Shown piece after piece: positions 34,525 to 44,337 of a stretch of DNA of 64,000 nt (positions within the stretch are counted from its first letter, which is position 1; every line of letters starts with the position of its first letter). The DNA comes from Dyadobacter sp. CY326 (GTDB lineage: Bacteria; Bacteroidota; Bacteroidia; Cytophagales; Spirosomataceae): assembly GCF_021390515.1 (NCBI RefSeq), contig NZ_JAJUXI010000002.1, positions 682,001 through 746,000 of the forward strand, written 5' to 3'. The notes under the pieces were generated by a model. It saw nothing but the letters and a program-made list of their open reading frames with translations, ran no database searches and was not told where the DNA came from. The translations under genes and the position numbers were made by a program.

Positions 34525-35604
34525 ATGAGCGAAACTACAAAACGCTTTGCGCCCGGTGTTGTAACCGGTGACGGAGTTAGCGAAATTTTCCGCCACGCCA
34601 ACGAAAATAACTATGCCCTTCCGGCGGTTAACGTGGTAGGAACCAACTCAGTAAATGCAGTTCTTGAAACTGCCAAAGCGGTTAACAGCCCCGTAATCAT
34701 TCAATTCTCGAATGGCGGTGCGATATTTTATGCTGGAAAAAGTCTTTCAAACACGGATCAGCAAGCTGCGATCGCAGGTGGAATTTCGGGTGCCATGCAC
34801 GTGCACCAAATGGCTGCGCTTTACGGCATTCCCGTAATTTTGCACACAGACCATTGCGCAAAAAAATTGCTTCCGTGGATCGACGGTCTTCTGGATGCAG
34901 GCGAGCGTTATTTCGATCAGCACGGCATTCCATTGTACAGCTCGCATATGTTGGATCTTTCGGAAGAGCCGATTGAAGAAAACATTGAAATTTCCTCAAA
35001 ATATTTCGAGCGCATGGCGAAAATCGGCATGACACTTGAAATTGAGCTTGGTGTTACGGGTGGCGAGGAAGATGGCGTGGATAACAGCGATGTGGATAGC
35101 TCGAAACTTTATACACAGCCGGAAGAAGTTGCTTACGCTTACGAAGAACTCTCCAAAATCTCTCCAAACTTCACGATTGCAGCAGCATTCGGAAATGTTC
35201 ATGGCGTTTATAAGCCTGGTAATGTGAAGCTTGAACCGAAAATCCTTCGCAATTCGCAGCAATTCATCCAGGAAAAATTTGGCACGGCCGAGTTGCCGGT
35301 TAACTTCGTATTCCACGGAGGATCAGGCTCTTCACGCGAAGAGATCCGCGAAGCGATTGAATACGGTGCGATCAAAATGAACATTGACACCGATATGCAA
35401 TGGTCAACCTGGGAAGGACTTTTGAAATACTACAAAGAAAACGAAGGCTTCTTGCAGACGCAGTTGGGTAACCCGAATGGCCCCGATTCGCCAAACAAGA
35501 AATACTACGACCCACGTGTATGGCTACGCAAAGGCGAAGAAAGCATGATCCAACGCCTGAAACTTGCATTTGAGGATTTAAACTGCATTAATCAATTGGG
35601 GTAA
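34525..35604 (+). CDS. fbaA: Class II fructose-bisphosphate aldolase
   Basis: 359 residues from ATG 34525; an ATG at 34474 is in frame but falls across the promoter. It cleaves fructose 1,6-bisphosphate to two triose phosphates in glycolysis and works in reverse in gluconeogenesis. Zinc-site residues are clear: Asp109-His110 in HTDHCAKK, Glu in the TGGEEDG stretch near 190, His in NVHGVYKPG and the GGSGSSREEI loop near 275. This is the long E. coli-type class IIA form. A terminator follows. Confidence 0.95.
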   Translation: MSETTKRFAPGVVTGDGVSEIFRHANENNYALPAVNVVGTNSVNAVLETAKAVNSPVIIQFSNGGAIFYAGKSLSNTDQQAAIAGGISGAMHVHQMAALYGIPVILHTDHCAKKLLPWIDGLLDAGERYFDQHGIPLYSSHMLDLSEEPIEENIEISSKYFERMAKIGMTLEIELGVTGGEEDGVDNSDVDSSKLYTQPEEVAYAYEELSKISPNFTIAAAFGNVHGVYKPGNVKLEPKILRNSQQFIQEKFGTAELPVNFVFHGGSGSSREEIREAIEYGAIKMNIDTDMQWSTWEGLLKYYKENEGFLQTQLGNPNGPDSPNKKYYDPRVWLRKGEESMIQRLKLAFEDLNCINQLG

Positions 35605-35629
35605 TTTTTTTGCTCTTGATTGGTAGAGG

Positions 35630-35658
35630 AAAAGCAACCTGCGAGGGTTGCTTTTTTT
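35630..35658. terminator. Terminator between fbaA and hxlR-type gene
   Basis: AAAAGCAACC / GGTTGCTTTT stem with a 6-nt loop and a T-run; A-run on the other side lets it also serve the convergent regulator gene. Confidence 0.85.
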
Positions 35659-35671
35659 GTGGGCACTCCCC

Positions 35672-36049
35672 TCACAAACTCATAATCCGATTGCGGTGCG
35701 CTTCGCCCCAGTTTCTTAGCACGTCAATGACGGGCATGAGGGTTTTGCCGTAATCGGTCAGGGTGTATTCGACGACTACCGGGATGGAGTCGTAGACTGA
35801 TCTTTTGACAAGACAATTGGCTTCAAGATCTCTCAATTCTTTTGACAACATCTTGTCAGTAATGCCCGGAATTTCTTTCGCGATTTGGGAAAAACGCTTG
35901 TTTCCAAATATCAGCGAGACAATGATCGGCAACTTCCACTTTCCGCTCAACACTTCCAATGCATCCTGAACTGGCAACATACTTTTCGTGCAAACATCTT
36001 GCGTATGCACCCTTTTTCCGCTTTTAATTGGTGATTCTGTCGTTTCCAT
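35672..36049 (-). CDS. HxlR family transcriptional regulator
   Basis: 125 residues with a winged helix-turn-helix of the HxlR/YodB type (ALEVLSGKWKLPIIVSLIFGNKRFSQI, then a wing near YTLTDYGKTL). A single N-terminal Cys20 sits where redox or quinone-sensing members carry theirs. It is divergent from a nitroreductase gene and probably represses it, in line with other HxlR-nitroreductase pairs. A perfect -7 box TACATTTG (36087-36094, minus) lies about 38 bp upstream. Confidence 0.9.
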   Translation of the reverse strand: METTESPIKSGKRVHTQDVCTKSMLPVQDALEVLSGKWKLPIIVSLIFGNKRFSQIAKEIPGITDKMLSKELRDLEANCLVKRSVYDSIPVVVEYTLTDYGKTLMPVIDVLRNWGEAHRNRIMSL

Positions 36050-36063
36050 TTTGAACTTATTTC

Positions 36064-36098
36064 ACTATCTTTTGGTATAGTACTTACAAATGTATAGT
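36064..36098. promoter_or_regulatory. Candidate HxlR operator and hxlR -7 box
   Basis: TATAGT occurs at 36076-36081 and again at 36093-36098, with an inverted ACTAT at 36064-36068. The repeats flank or overlap the minus-strand -7 box TACATTTG (36087-36094). For the other direction TAAGTTTG (36108-36115) is a possible -7 box. The setting suits autoregulation plus control of the nitroreductase. Confidence 0.4.
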
Positions 36099-36142
36099 TT
36101 ATTTATATAAGTTTGCATATCGAAATTAACAAAAAAATTGAC

Positions 36143-36775
36143 ATGAATAACCTCATAGAAGATCTTAACTGGAGATATGCTACTAAACGGATGAATGGAC
36201 AGGCTATTCCGCAAGAAAAATTGGATACCATATTGGAAGCCATCAAGTTATCACCATCGTCGGCTGGCCTGCAACCCTACAAAATCGTGGTGATTGCTGA
36301 CCAGGAAACGAAGGACAAAATATTCAAAGAAGCCGCTCCGCAACCACAAATTCCGTACGCTTCTCACTTACTCGTTTTCGCTGCCTGGGATAAAGTGACA
36401 GCAGAACAAATTACGGAATACATGAATCTGATCGCGACGACTCGTGGCATTTCTGTCGATTCCCTTGCCAAATTTCAGGAGAACGTCACTAACAGTGTAC
36501 AGAGCCGTTCTGAGGAAGGAAATTTCAACTGGGCAGCGCGTCAGGCGTACATTGCGCTGGGGCATGCATTGGTTGCAGCCGCGACCGAACACGTGGATGC
36601 GACGCCTATGGAAGGTTTCAACAATGAGAAACTGGACGAAATTCTGGGCCTGACCGAAAAAGGTTTAAAAAGTGTTGTCATCATGACGCTCGGTTATCGC
36701 GATGCCGAGAATGATGGTTTGGCCAAAGCCAAGAAGGTTAGGAGATCGCGCGAGGAGCTTTTTATCTCGATATAA
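36143..36775 (+). CDS. Nitroreductase-family NAD(P)H oxidoreductase
   Basis: 210 residues from ATG 36143; an in-frame start at 36113 adds ten lysine/isoleucine-rich residues and is less likely. FMN-binding features are the N-terminal RYATKRMNG, SPSSAGLQPYKIVVI (about 37-51) and the C-terminal LGYRDAENDG block. NfsB-like enzymes reduce quinones and nitro compounds in the cytoplasm with NAD(P)H. It is paired with a divergent HxlR regulator and followed by a DsbA-like gene, giving a redox-stress cassette. Confidence 0.9.
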   Translation: MNNLIEDLNWRYATKRMNGQAIPQEKLDTILEAIKLSPSSAGLQPYKIVVIADQETKDKIFKEAAPQPQIPYASHLLVFAAWDKVTAEQITEYMNLIATTRGISVDSLAKFQENVTNSVQSRSEEGNFNWAARQAYIALGHALVAAATEHVDATPMEGFNNEKLDEILGLTEKGLKSVVIMTLGYRDAENDGLAKAKKVRRSREELFISI

Positions 36776-36835
36776 GTGAGAAAAAGGCGGCTTTGAACAG
36801 CATTGTTATTATTTGAATTAAACCAATTTGAAATC

Positions 36836-37543
36836 ATGAAAGTTGAAATATGGAGTGATGTAATGTGCCCGTTTTGCTACATCGGCAAGAGGAAGTTTGA
36901 AACTGCATTGGAGCAATTCCCTCAAAAAGAAAAGATTCAGATTGAATGGAAAAGTTTTCAGCTTAATCCCGCGATGAAAACGCAGCCTGGGAAGAGCATT
37001 AATGAATATTTAGCAGAAGTGAAAGGCTGGTCACCGGAATATGCCGAGCAAATGAATGACCATGTAACGTCCATTGCTGCGGAAGTTGGTTTGGAATACA
37101 ACATGGATAAAGCTGTGGTTGCCAATTCGTTTGACGCACACCGGTTTGTGCAATATGCCAAAACGAAGGGAAAAGGCGACGAGGCGGAGGAACAATTGTT
37201 CAAAGCCTATTTTACAGACGGAAAAAATACAGCTGATAAAGAAACTTTGCTTGAATTGGGTTCAGCAATTGGGCTTGACACAGCTGAATTGAGGTCAGTC
37301 CTGGAAGGAACTCAGTTTAGCGACCAGGTTCGGAATGACATTTATGAAGCGCAGCAAGTCGGTGCGCGCGGTGTTCCGTTCTTCGTTCTAGACCGAAAAT
37401 ATGCCGTTTCGGGCGCACAGCAACCAGAAACATTTTTAGGCGCATTGGAAAAATCGTTTTCTGAATGGGAAAAGGCTAACCCCGAACGTCTCGTGTCACT
37501 TGCCGACGGTGCCAATTGCACAGTGGATGGGCAATGTGATTGA
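36836..37543 (+). CDS. FrnE/DsbA-like thiol oxidoreductase, cytoplasmic
   Basis: 235 residues from ATG 36836. A thioredoxin fold with active-site CPFC at Cys11-Cys14 (SDVMCPFCYIGKRKFE) and a helical insert, as in FrnE and 2-hydroxychromene-2-carboxylate isomerase relatives; the cis-Pro loop is GARGVPFFVLD. No signal peptide. A second Cys pair at the very C-terminus (Cys228 and Cys234, CX5C) recalls the extra CX4C of Deinococcus FrnE. Lies 60 bp after the nitroreductase on the same strand. Confidence 0.9.
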   Translation: MKVEIWSDVMCPFCYIGKRKFETALEQFPQKEKIQIEWKSFQLNPAMKTQPGKSINEYLAEVKGWSPEYAEQMNDHVTSIAAEVGLEYNMDKAVVANSFDAHRFVQYAKTKGKGDEAEEQLFKAYFTDGKNTADKETLLELGSAIGLDTAELRSVLEGTQFSDQVRNDIYEAQQVGARGVPFFVLDRKYAVSGAQQPETFLGALEKSFSEWEKANPERLVSLADGANCTVDGQCD

Positions 37544-37562
37544 CAATCAACAAAATAAAATG

Positions 37563-37601
37563 TAAAGCAGTGTTCGACTTGACTCGTTCGCTGCTTTTTT
37601 T
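37563..37601 (+). terminator. Terminator after the FrnE-like gene
   Basis: AAAGCAG / CTGCTTT arms with a 20-nt loop and a following run of T. Confidence 0.6.
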
Positions 37602-37704
37602 GTGCATTACAGCATTGGTACGGTTATATAGCGGAGTAAGCAGGACAAACAGTAATTTGTTCAAATTTGTGCTTATTGCAAATAAATGACAACCTAACAC
37701 CTCT

Positions 37705-40272
37705 ATGCGCCCTTTGTTGTTCCTATTGATTTGTATTGGATTACATTCTCAATTAAATGCTGGTGGAATCAAAGGACGCATATCAACAGGAAAAGGTGAA
37801 GCGCTCCCGTATGCTGGAATCGCAGTAACAGGAACGAGCAACGGCACCATGGCCAATGAAGAAGGCGCTTATGAATTCAGCCTTTCGCCTGGAAATTACG
37901 AAATCATTTTTCAATATCTTGGCTTCAAAAGTGTCTCCAAAAACATCACCGTTGGCAATGATTTTACCGAACTGAATGTCGTTCTGGAAGAGCAGGCGCT
38001 CAACTTGCAGGAAGCGACCATCGGAAAAGGAAAGGAAGATCCTGCATACAGCATCATGCGACGAGCCATTGCCAAAGCGCGTTTCCATCAATTGCAATTA
38101 CGAGGATACACGGCCAAAGTATATTCCAGAAGCACGGCATTGCCTACAAAAATTCCATATCTCGTAGAACGTCGGCTCAAAAAAGAGGGCATTCAGGAGG
38201 GAAAAGCTATTCTGAATGAGAGTGTTGCAGAAATAAAATATCGCCGACCGGCGAGTTACACACAGAAGATTATTTCTACGCGCAACAGTCTCGATAACAG
38301 CATTCCATCTCCTAATGAATACATTCTAGCAAGTCTGTATAGCCCGGAAATTGCCGGGACAATTTCGCCGCTTTCGCCAAGGGCATTCGCTTATTACAAA
38401 TTTGAATACGAAGGTTATTTTGAAGATCAGGGACAATTGGTCAACAAAATCAAGGTTATTCCAAAGGCTTATGGCGAGGGCGTTTTTAAGGGAAGTCTGT
38501 TCATTCTGGAAGATCGCTGGGCCATTCACAGCTATGATTTACAAACTACAACCAGCGGGCTAAACATTTCGGCCAAGCAGATTTTCAGTCCTGTTCAAAA
38601 CATCTGGATCCCTGTTAATCAGCAGTTTCGCATTGACGGGAGTTATCTTGGCTTTGCCGGTGAATTTCGATATCTGGTTTCACTGACTTATCAAAAGCTC
38701 GATGTGGACCCGGGGTTGAAAGAAGACATTGTCATTGTTGATCACAAAAAAGAAAAGCCTGCGGATGGTTCCAATCGCAAAAAAGATTTGGAAAAATTGA
38801 TCCAGGATCAAAAGGAATTTTCTACTAAAAACTTTCGGAAGCTGACAAAGGAATATGAAAAAGAGCAGAAAAAGGAAAATAAGCAGCAAGGCAACAGCGA
38901 CCGCCTCGTCCGACAGGATTCCATCGTCATTGATTCCATGGCCAACAAACGCGACACGACTTATTGGCAAGCATTGCGCCCGATTCCACTAACCAAGTCG
39001 GAAGTGAGCAGTTATGTTTTGCAGGATAGCATTAAGGTTGTTAAAGATTCAATCAGAGAAAAAACACGACCTGATTCATTGACTTTCAAGCCGTTGCATT
39101 TGCTCACTGGCAACACTTATTCCATTGGAGATCGTGCGACTTTTTATTTCAAAAGTCCGATCCTGTCCATCACTTATAACACCGTCGAAGGAAATGCAAT
39201 CAACCTTGTGACGGAATGGCAAAAGCGCTGGGGGAAATCCTATCAATTTCGGGTAAGTCCGCTGGTTCGTTATTCATTTGGCCGGAAACGCCTTTATGGC
39301 CAGCTCGAAACGGCCATCGGAAATAATAACTGGAATCTGGTGCTTACGGGTGGAGAGATGGCCAGCCAGATTAATAATAACAACCCGATTCCTGCGTTGC
39401 CCAACAGCATTGGTGCCCGGTTTTTTGACCGCAACTTCATGAAGCTTTATCAAAAGCAGTTTGGAAGAGCAGAATTCTCAATTCGCAATGTCGTCGATGT
39501 GCTGAGTTTCAATGCAGCGGTTGAGTATGAGCACAGAAAAGAACTTTTCAATCAGGAAAGTGCGCGGCCTATCTTTTTTTGGAGCCAATACAGCTTTACG
39601 CCCAACCGGCCGATTAACAAGGAACTGGCAAACACCGGATTCCCTGAACATGACGCCATGACCCTAGATCTGACTGCAACGCTGCGTCCGTGGCGCAGAT
39701 ATTTGATACGGAACGGTGAAAAACGTTATTTAAGGAGCAAGGGGCCATCTTTCAGCGTCAATTATAAAAGAGGAGTTGGCATTGCAGGCGATGTTGATTA
39801 CTCTATGTTGCAAGGAACGGTCAGGCAAGATTTAAATCTGGGGCCGAGGAGTAATCTGGAATATTATGTGAACGGAGGCAGTTTTCTAAGCCGCAAACAA
39901 ATGTATTTTCCCGATTACCGGCATTTTATGGGAAATGAGTTTTTCTTTCAATATGCATATCCACCCGATCAGTTTCGAATGCTGTCCTATTATGGATATA
40001 GCACCAAATCCTGGTTTTTTCAGGCGCACGCAATCTGGACTTTGCAGCGGTTTGCCCTTACCCGGATAGAAGCATTGCGGATCACCGGCATTTCAGAAAC
40101 ATTGCAATTGCATTATCTGAGAGCACCGACAATCCGCAATTACTCGGAGGTTGTTTATGGCATCGACAATATTCTACGCGTAATCCGCCTCGAAGCCGTC
40201 GCCCAATTCCACGGCAGCCACTTCATAAAAATGGGCTGGCGCGTGGGGACTTCTATTAAGTTTGGGAGGTAA
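37705..40272 (+). CDS. DUF5686 outer-membrane protein with carboxypeptidase-regulatory domain
   Basis: 855 residues. A signal peptide (ending LNA), a CarboxypepD_reg-like domain (about 20-105, KGRISTGKGEALPYAGIAV), then the long DUF5686 region with a Lys/Glu-rich linker (about 345-400) and a C-terminal beta-barrel-like half ending in a short aromatic/basic tail. The family is common in Bacteroidota and is thought to sit in the outer membrane; its role is not known. Only 2 bp separate its stop from that of the convergent M1 peptidase. Confidence 0.85.
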   Translation: MRPLLFLLICIGLHSQLNAGGIKGRISTGKGEALPYAGIAVTGTSNGTMANEEGAYEFSLSPGNYEIIFQYLGFKSVSKNITVGNDFTELNVVLEEQALNLQEATIGKGKEDPAYSIMRRAIAKARFHQLQLRGYTAKVYSRSTALPTKIPYLVERRLKKEGIQEGKAILNESVAEIKYRRPASYTQKIISTRNSLDNSIPSPNEYILASLYSPEIAGTISPLSPRAFAYYKFEYEGYFEDQGQLVNKIKVIPKAYGEGVFKGSLFILEDRWAIHSYDLQTTTSGLNISAKQIFSPVQNIWIPVNQQFRIDGSYLGFAGEFRYLVSLTYQKLDVDPGLKEDIVIVDHKKEKPADGSNRKKDLEKLIQDQKEFSTKNFRKLTKEYEKEQKKENKQQGNSDRLVRQDSIVIDSMANKRDTTYWQALRPIPLTKSEVSSYVLQDSIKVVKDSIREKTRPDSLTFKPLHLLTGNTYSIGDRATFYFKSPILSITYNTVEGNAINLVTEWQKRWGKSYQFRVSPLVRYSFGRKRLYGQLETAIGNNNWNLVLTGGEMASQINNNNPIPALPNSIGARFFDRNFMKLYQKQFGRAEFSIRNVVDVLSFNAAVEYEHRKELFNQESARPIFFWSQYSFTPNRPINKELANTGFPEHDAMTLDLTATLRPWRRYLIRNGEKRYLRSKGPSFSVNYKRGVGIAGDVDYSMLQGTVRQDLNLGPRSNLEYYVNGGSFLSRKQMYFPDYRHFMGNEFFFQYAYPPDQFRMLSYYGYSTKSWFFQAHAIWTLQRFALTRIEALRITGISETLQLHYLRAPTIRNYSEVVYGIDNILRVIRLEAVAQFHGSHFIKMGWRVGTSIKFGR

Positions 40273-40274
40273 TC

Positions 40275-42128
40275 TTACCTGACTTTCTCTGCCCGAAACC
40301 TAGGCAACTCCTTCGTTATTGACGGATACGCATTATTATCTGGGTCAATGTCGGCCATTCTTTGGCTTGGGTCGATGACGATGCGTTCGATGTCTGCCAG
40401 GTTGCGGTCAATTGAGAATGTGTATTCGGGGTAAGTCCAGCCCCAGTCGGTCAAAAATGTTGTTTTGGAATATATTTGCTCAGATTTTTCGCCGCGCATG
40501 ATCTCTAATGGAATGTTGAAGTTTTCCTGAGTGCCGTCCTTGTAACTTACTACAACATCCAACGGCATAGGCATTTGTCCTATTTTTGTCAAAACAACCG
40601 CGGTTTTTGCTCCATCAGAAACGACTTCTTTGATGCCGTAATCAATCGTTTTGGTTGTTCCTACAAAATCCTCCCAATACCAGTCCAATTCCAAACCAGA
40701 CTCTTTTTCCATGATTCTTTTCAAATCGGTTGGGTTCGGATGCTTGAATTTCCATTCATTAAAATATCGCTTCATGCCTGTTTCAAGCTTCTGTTTACCA
40801 ATGACATAACCAAGCTGATTCAGGAAGACAGCGCCTTTGGAATAACTGGCAATGCTGTAAGCACGGTTTGTGTTGTAATGATCAGCGTGGGTTGTAAGGG
40901 GCTCTTCAATTCCGGACTTTGCAAGATTGCGGTAACTGACAGTGCTGCTTCGCTGCGGATCATTTTTGGAGGGGAACAATTCGGCCATGACAATGTTTTG
41001 CGCGTAAGTTGTGAAGCCTTCGTCCATCCATGAATATTTGGATTCATTTGTCCCCAAAACGTGCTGAAACCAGCTGTGAATGGATTCATGAACGGTTACT
41101 CCTACCAATCCGCCTAAATTCTGGCGGCCCATGATGAGTGTTGCCATGGCATATTCCATGCCGCCGTCGCCGCCTTGAATGACAGAATATTGCTTGTAAG
41201 GATAACGCCCAAACTTCTCATTCATTATCTTGAAACAACGCACGGCAAGCGGCTCCATTTCCTTCCAAACGTTTGCCAATGTGTCTGTTTGATAGAAAAA
41301 ATGCAGATCCAGATTGTCATCCACTTTCACGACATCGTGTTGGTAATCGCGATCCGCTGCCCACACGAAATCATGCACTTCGGGTGCGAGGAAATGCCAG
41401 GTGATTTTTTCGCCCGGCTTATGCGTCACCACATTTTTAGAATAACCGTGGCCTATTTTGTCAGGATTTTGCAAATAACCTGTTGCTGCCACGACATACG
41501 AAGCATCCAATGTAATCTTGACATCGAAATCACCCCAAATCCCGTAAAACTCCCTGGCAATGTAAGGGTTAGCATGCCATCCTTCATAGTCATATTCACT
41601 CATTTTAGGATACCATTGCGCCATCGAATAGTCAATCCCTTCGGAGTTGTCGCGGCCGGTTCTCCGGATCTGGATCGGAACCTGCGCTTCGAAAACCATC
41701 TCGAATGTATGCTGCGTTTTCGGAAGGATTTTTTCATTTAAAGTCACTTCCAGGATCGTCCCGACGACTTCGTATTTGACAGGCTTTCCATTGTGTTTTA
41801 ATGACAAAACCTTCTCGTAGCCAATTTCAGAAGGAGTTAATTTTGCAATCCGATCTTTTACACGCGGGTCCGGATCGCTGATCGTCCTCGAACGAACGTC
41901 CATCTGACTTCCCGGCTGGAATGCATTAAGATATAAATGATAAAACACCTTGTGCAGCGTGTCGGGCGAATTGTTGCTGTAAATCAGCTTTTGTGTGCCT
42001 TTATACTGGTGTTTTGTTGCGTCAAAATCAACATCCATTTGATACTTTGCGCGTTGTTGCCAACGATCACTTTGTGCTGAAACATTCAAACTAATGATAG
42101 CGAACAACACGATAAAATTAAACTTCAT
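40275..42128 (-). CDS. Secreted M1 family zinc aminopeptidase
   Basis: 617 residues from ATG 42128, which starts a signal peptide (MKFNFIVLFAIISLNVSAQ); an ATG at 42158 is in frame but less likely. The exopeptidase motif GGMEY (322-326) and zinc site HESIH (347-351) with downstream Glu370 (WMDEGFTTY) are complete. M1 peptidases trim N-terminal residues from peptides. Here it acts outside the cytoplasm and probably serves peptide feeding. Confidence 0.92.
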   Translation of the reverse strand: MKFNFIVLFAIISLNVSAQSDRWQQRAKYQMDVDFDATKHQYKGTQKLIYSNNSPDTLHKVFYHLYLNAFQPGSQMDVRSRTISDPDPRVKDRIAKLTPSEIGYEKVLSLKHNGKPVKYEVVGTILEVTLNEKILPKTQHTFEMVFEAQVPIQIRRTGRDNSEGIDYSMAQWYPKMSEYDYEGWHANPYIAREFYGIWGDFDVKITLDASYVVAATGYLQNPDKIGHGYSKNVVTHKPGEKITWHFLAPEVHDFVWAADRDYQHDVVKVDDNLDLHFFYQTDTLANVWKEMEPLAVRCFKIMNEKFGRYPYKQYSVIQGGDGGMEYAMATLIMGRQNLGGLVGVTVHESIHSWFQHVLGTNESKYSWMDEGFTTYAQNIVMAELFPSKNDPQRSSTVSYRNLAKSGIEEPLTTHADHYNTNRAYSIASYSKGAVFLNQLGYVIGKQKLETGMKRYFNEWKFKHPNPTDLKRIMEKESGLELDWYWEDFVGTTKTIDYGIKEVVSDGAKTAVVLTKIGQMPMPLDVVVSYKDGTQENFNIPLEIMRGEKSEQIYSKTTFLTDWGWTYPEYTFSIDRNLADIERIVIDPSQRMADIDPDNNAYPSITKELPRFRAEKVR

Positions 42129-42346
42129 GCGTACTTTTTTAAGATGGTTAGGTTGCAAAAAACAGTTTGTTTGATGATCAGGATTGCCCTTGTTTCTGTT
42201 GATTAAACGTGTGCTTGAAACTTATATTAAAGCGACTAGCTAATAATCGGAAATTTGGGCATCATTCTCCACATAAAAATGATCACTTTTCTTTGAATTT
42301 GACGGACAGGCTTACATTCAACCGCATTTTAGGCGGCGCTAGCTTT

Positions 42347-42361
42347 TGGCACATAATTGGT
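42347..42361 (+). promoter_or_regulatory. Possible sigma-54-like -24/-12 element
   Basis: TGGCAC at 42347-42352 followed by TTGGT at 42357-42361 matches the -24 block of RpoN promoters fully and the -12 block only partly (GT for GC). It lies about 47 bp before the DUF1328 start. Tentative. Confidence 0.3.
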
Positions 42362-42407
42362 AAATATCATTTCATAATTCATTCATGAACTTAACCTTTT
42401 GTCAATT

Positions 42408-42572
42408 ATGCTTAGATGGACTATCATTTTTCTGATCGTAGCAATTATAGCCGGAGTGCTTGGTTTTGGCGGAATCGCTGCCGGAGCAGCAGGAATTGCT
42501 AAAATTCTTTTCTTCGTATTTCTCGTGTTATTTGTATTGAGCCTTATCAGCCGCGGAGTCGGGCGATCCTGA
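42408..42572 (+). CDS. DUF1328 / YtjA-type small membrane protein
   Basis: 54 residues: [19 protein letters not shown] opens a first membrane helix, then a Gly/Ala-rich turn ([14 protein letters not shown]) and a second helix ending in [10 protein letters not shown]. Size, two-helix layout and the [13 protein letters not shown] motif match DUF1328. Members of this family are often induced by stress or starvation; the function is unknown. A strong terminator follows. Confidence 0.85.
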   Translation: MLRWTIIFLIVAIIAGVLGFGGIAAGAAGIAKILFFVFLVLFVLSLISRGVGRS

Positions 42573-42590
42573 TTTGCTGAGAGCGATATT

Positions 42591-42618
42591 AAAAAAGCGG
42601 ACACTGTCCGCTTTTTTT
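42591..42618. terminator. Bidirectional terminator between DUF1328 gene and guaA
   Basis: AAAAAAGCGGACA / TGTCCGCTTTTTT perfect stem with a tiny loop; tails on both sides serve both convergent genes. Confidence 0.9.
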
Positions 42619-42626
42619 GTGTCATA

Positions 42627-44156
42627 TCATTCCCATTCAATGGTTGCCGGTGGCTTCGAAGAAATATCGTAAACAACGCGGTTGACGCCTTTCACTTTAT
42701 TAATAATGTCATTGGAAACTTCTGCAAGGAACTCGTAAGGCAAATGTGCCCAGTCAGCAGTCATCCCGTCAACAGAAGTTACAGCGCGAAGCGCAACAAC
42801 GCTTTCATAAGTCCGCTCGTCGCCCATTACGCCAACGCTCTGAACCGGCAAAAGCATTGCGCCTGCCTGCCAAACATCTTTATATAAATTCCACTTCCGA
42901 AGTCCTCCGATAAAAATTGCATCCACTTCCTGCAAAATCGCCACTTTTTCAGACGTTATTTCTCCCAGAATACGAATCGCAAGCCCGGGACCCGGGAATG
43001 GGTGACGACCTAATATTTTTTCGTCAATGCCAAGCGTCCGTCCAACAGCCCTAACCTCATCTTTAAACAATGTATTAAGCGGCTCGACGATTTTGAGTTT
43101 CATAAAATCAGGCAAACCACCCACATTATGGTGCGATTTAATGGTCGCGGAAGGTCCGTTAATGGAAACAGATTCAATTACATCCGGATAAATTGTTCCC
43201 TGCCCAAGCCATTTCACGTCTTCGATCAAATGTGCTTCCTGATCGAAAATATCAATAAATGATCTGCCAATTGCTTTGCGCTTTGCTTCTGGCTCCGATA
43301 GTCCGTCCAATGATTGATAAAAATGCGATTTAGAATCAACGCCTTTGATATTGAGCCCCATATCCTGGTAAGAATGAAGCACTTGCTCAAACTCATCCTT
43401 GCGCAAAAGTCCGTTATCAACAAATATGCAATACAAATTTGAGCCTATCGCTTGATGAACCAATGTCGCAGCGACCGTGGAATCCACACCGCCCGAAAGC
43501 GCCATGACAACCTTATCGTTGCCAAGCTTTTTGCGAAGCGCATTAATCGTTTGCTCTACAAAAGATTCTGCTGTCCAATCCTGTTTGCAACCACAAATTT
43601 TGGCTACAAAGTTGTACATCAGCTTTTTACCCTCAGTTGTATGTGTTACTTCCGGGTGGAATTGAATGCCGTAAGTAAGCTCATTCTCGATTTTGAAAGC
43701 AGCAACTTTTACTGTTTCGGTCGAAGCAATGATATGAAAGTTCGCGGGAGCTTGTACAATGGTGTCACCATGCGACATCCACACCTGGGATGACTCGGAC
43801 AGGCCGGCAAGCAAAGAAGAATCTGTATCGTCAATAACCAGACGGGCGCGGCCATATTCACGGTGTTGTGAAGGTTTTACGTCACCGCCAAGTTCCTGCG
43901 CCATCAACTGTGCACCATAGCAAACCCCCAAAACGGGAACAACTTTACGAAACTGATCTAAATCTATTCTTGGCGCAGTCGTATCGCGCACAGAGCAGGG
44001 GCTTCCTGAAAGAATAACACCTTTGATATTAGGAGTGAGATCGGGGAAATTGTTGTAAGGGTGGATTTCACAATAAACATTAAGCTCACGAACACGACGT
44101 GCTATCAACTGGGTGTATTGCGAACCAAAATCTAAAATCAGAATTTGCTCAGTCAT
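42627..44156 (-). CDS. guaA: GMP synthase (glutamine-hydrolysing)
   Basis: 509 residues. It turns XMP into GMP with ATP and glutamine. The N-terminal class I amidotransferase shows Cys79 (GVCYGAQ), His166 and Glu168 (FHPEVT). The ATP-pyrophosphatase P-loop SGGVDS is at 220-225. The C-terminal dimerisation domain ends in the conserved PPATIEWE. Preceded by a -7 box TACATTTG on its strand. Confidence 0.96.
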   Translation of the reverse strand: MTEQILILDFGSQYTQLIARRVRELNVYCEIHPYNNFPDLTPNIKGVILSGSPCSVRDTTAPRIDLDQFRKVVPVLGVCYGAQLMAQELGGDVKPSQHREYGRARLVIDDTDSSLLAGLSESSQVWMSHGDTIVQAPANFHIIASTETVKVAAFKIENELTYGIQFHPEVTHTTEGKKLMYNFVAKICGCKQDWTAESFVEQTINALRKKLGNDKVVMALSGGVDSTVAATLVHQAIGSNLYCIFVDNGLLRKDEFEQVLHSYQDMGLNIKGVDSKSHFYQSLDGLSEPEAKRKAIGRSFIDIFDQEAHLIEDVKWLGQGTIYPDVIESVSINGPSATIKSHHNVGGLPDFMKLKIVEPLNTLFKDEVRAVGRTLGIDEKILGRHPFPGPGLAIRILGEITSEKVAILQEVDAIFIGGLRKWNLYKDVWQAGAMLLPVQSVGVMGDERTYESVVALRAVTSVDGMTADWAHLPYEFLAEVSNDIINKVKGVNRVVYDISSKPPATIEWE

Positions 44157-44177
44157 ATATAAATGCTATCTAAAACG

Positions 44178-44206
44178 CAAATGTAGGGAGATTGACCCAA
44201 ATCAAA
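44178..44206 (-). promoter_or_regulatory. Candidate guaA promoter
   Basis: On the minus strand, TTTG (44206-44203), 17 bp, TACATTTG (44185-44178): exact boxes with slightly short spacing, ending about 20 bp before the guaA ATG. Confidence 0.55.
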
Positions 44207-44280
44207 AAACCGGATTCAATCATTGAACAAGCGGCTGAATGCCTTGCAGTTTGCCGAATTTTAATTTTTTCAATGTCGAC

Positions 44281-44311
44281 TTGTACAAACGCCGTCTTCT
44301 AGTTACCTTTA
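44281..44311 (+). promoter_or_regulatory. Candidate promoter of the cold shock gene
   Basis: TTG (44281-44283), 20 bp, TACCTTTA (44304-44311), close to the Bacteroidota consensus and about 26 bp before the ATG. Confidence 0.4.
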
Positions 44312-44337
44312 CCTAAATTTTACAATATATAATTAAT

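Noticed and set aside
40273-40274. Terminator between the DUF5686 and M1 peptidase genes
   Set aside because: Only 2 bp separate the stops and no hairpin was noticed at the junction.
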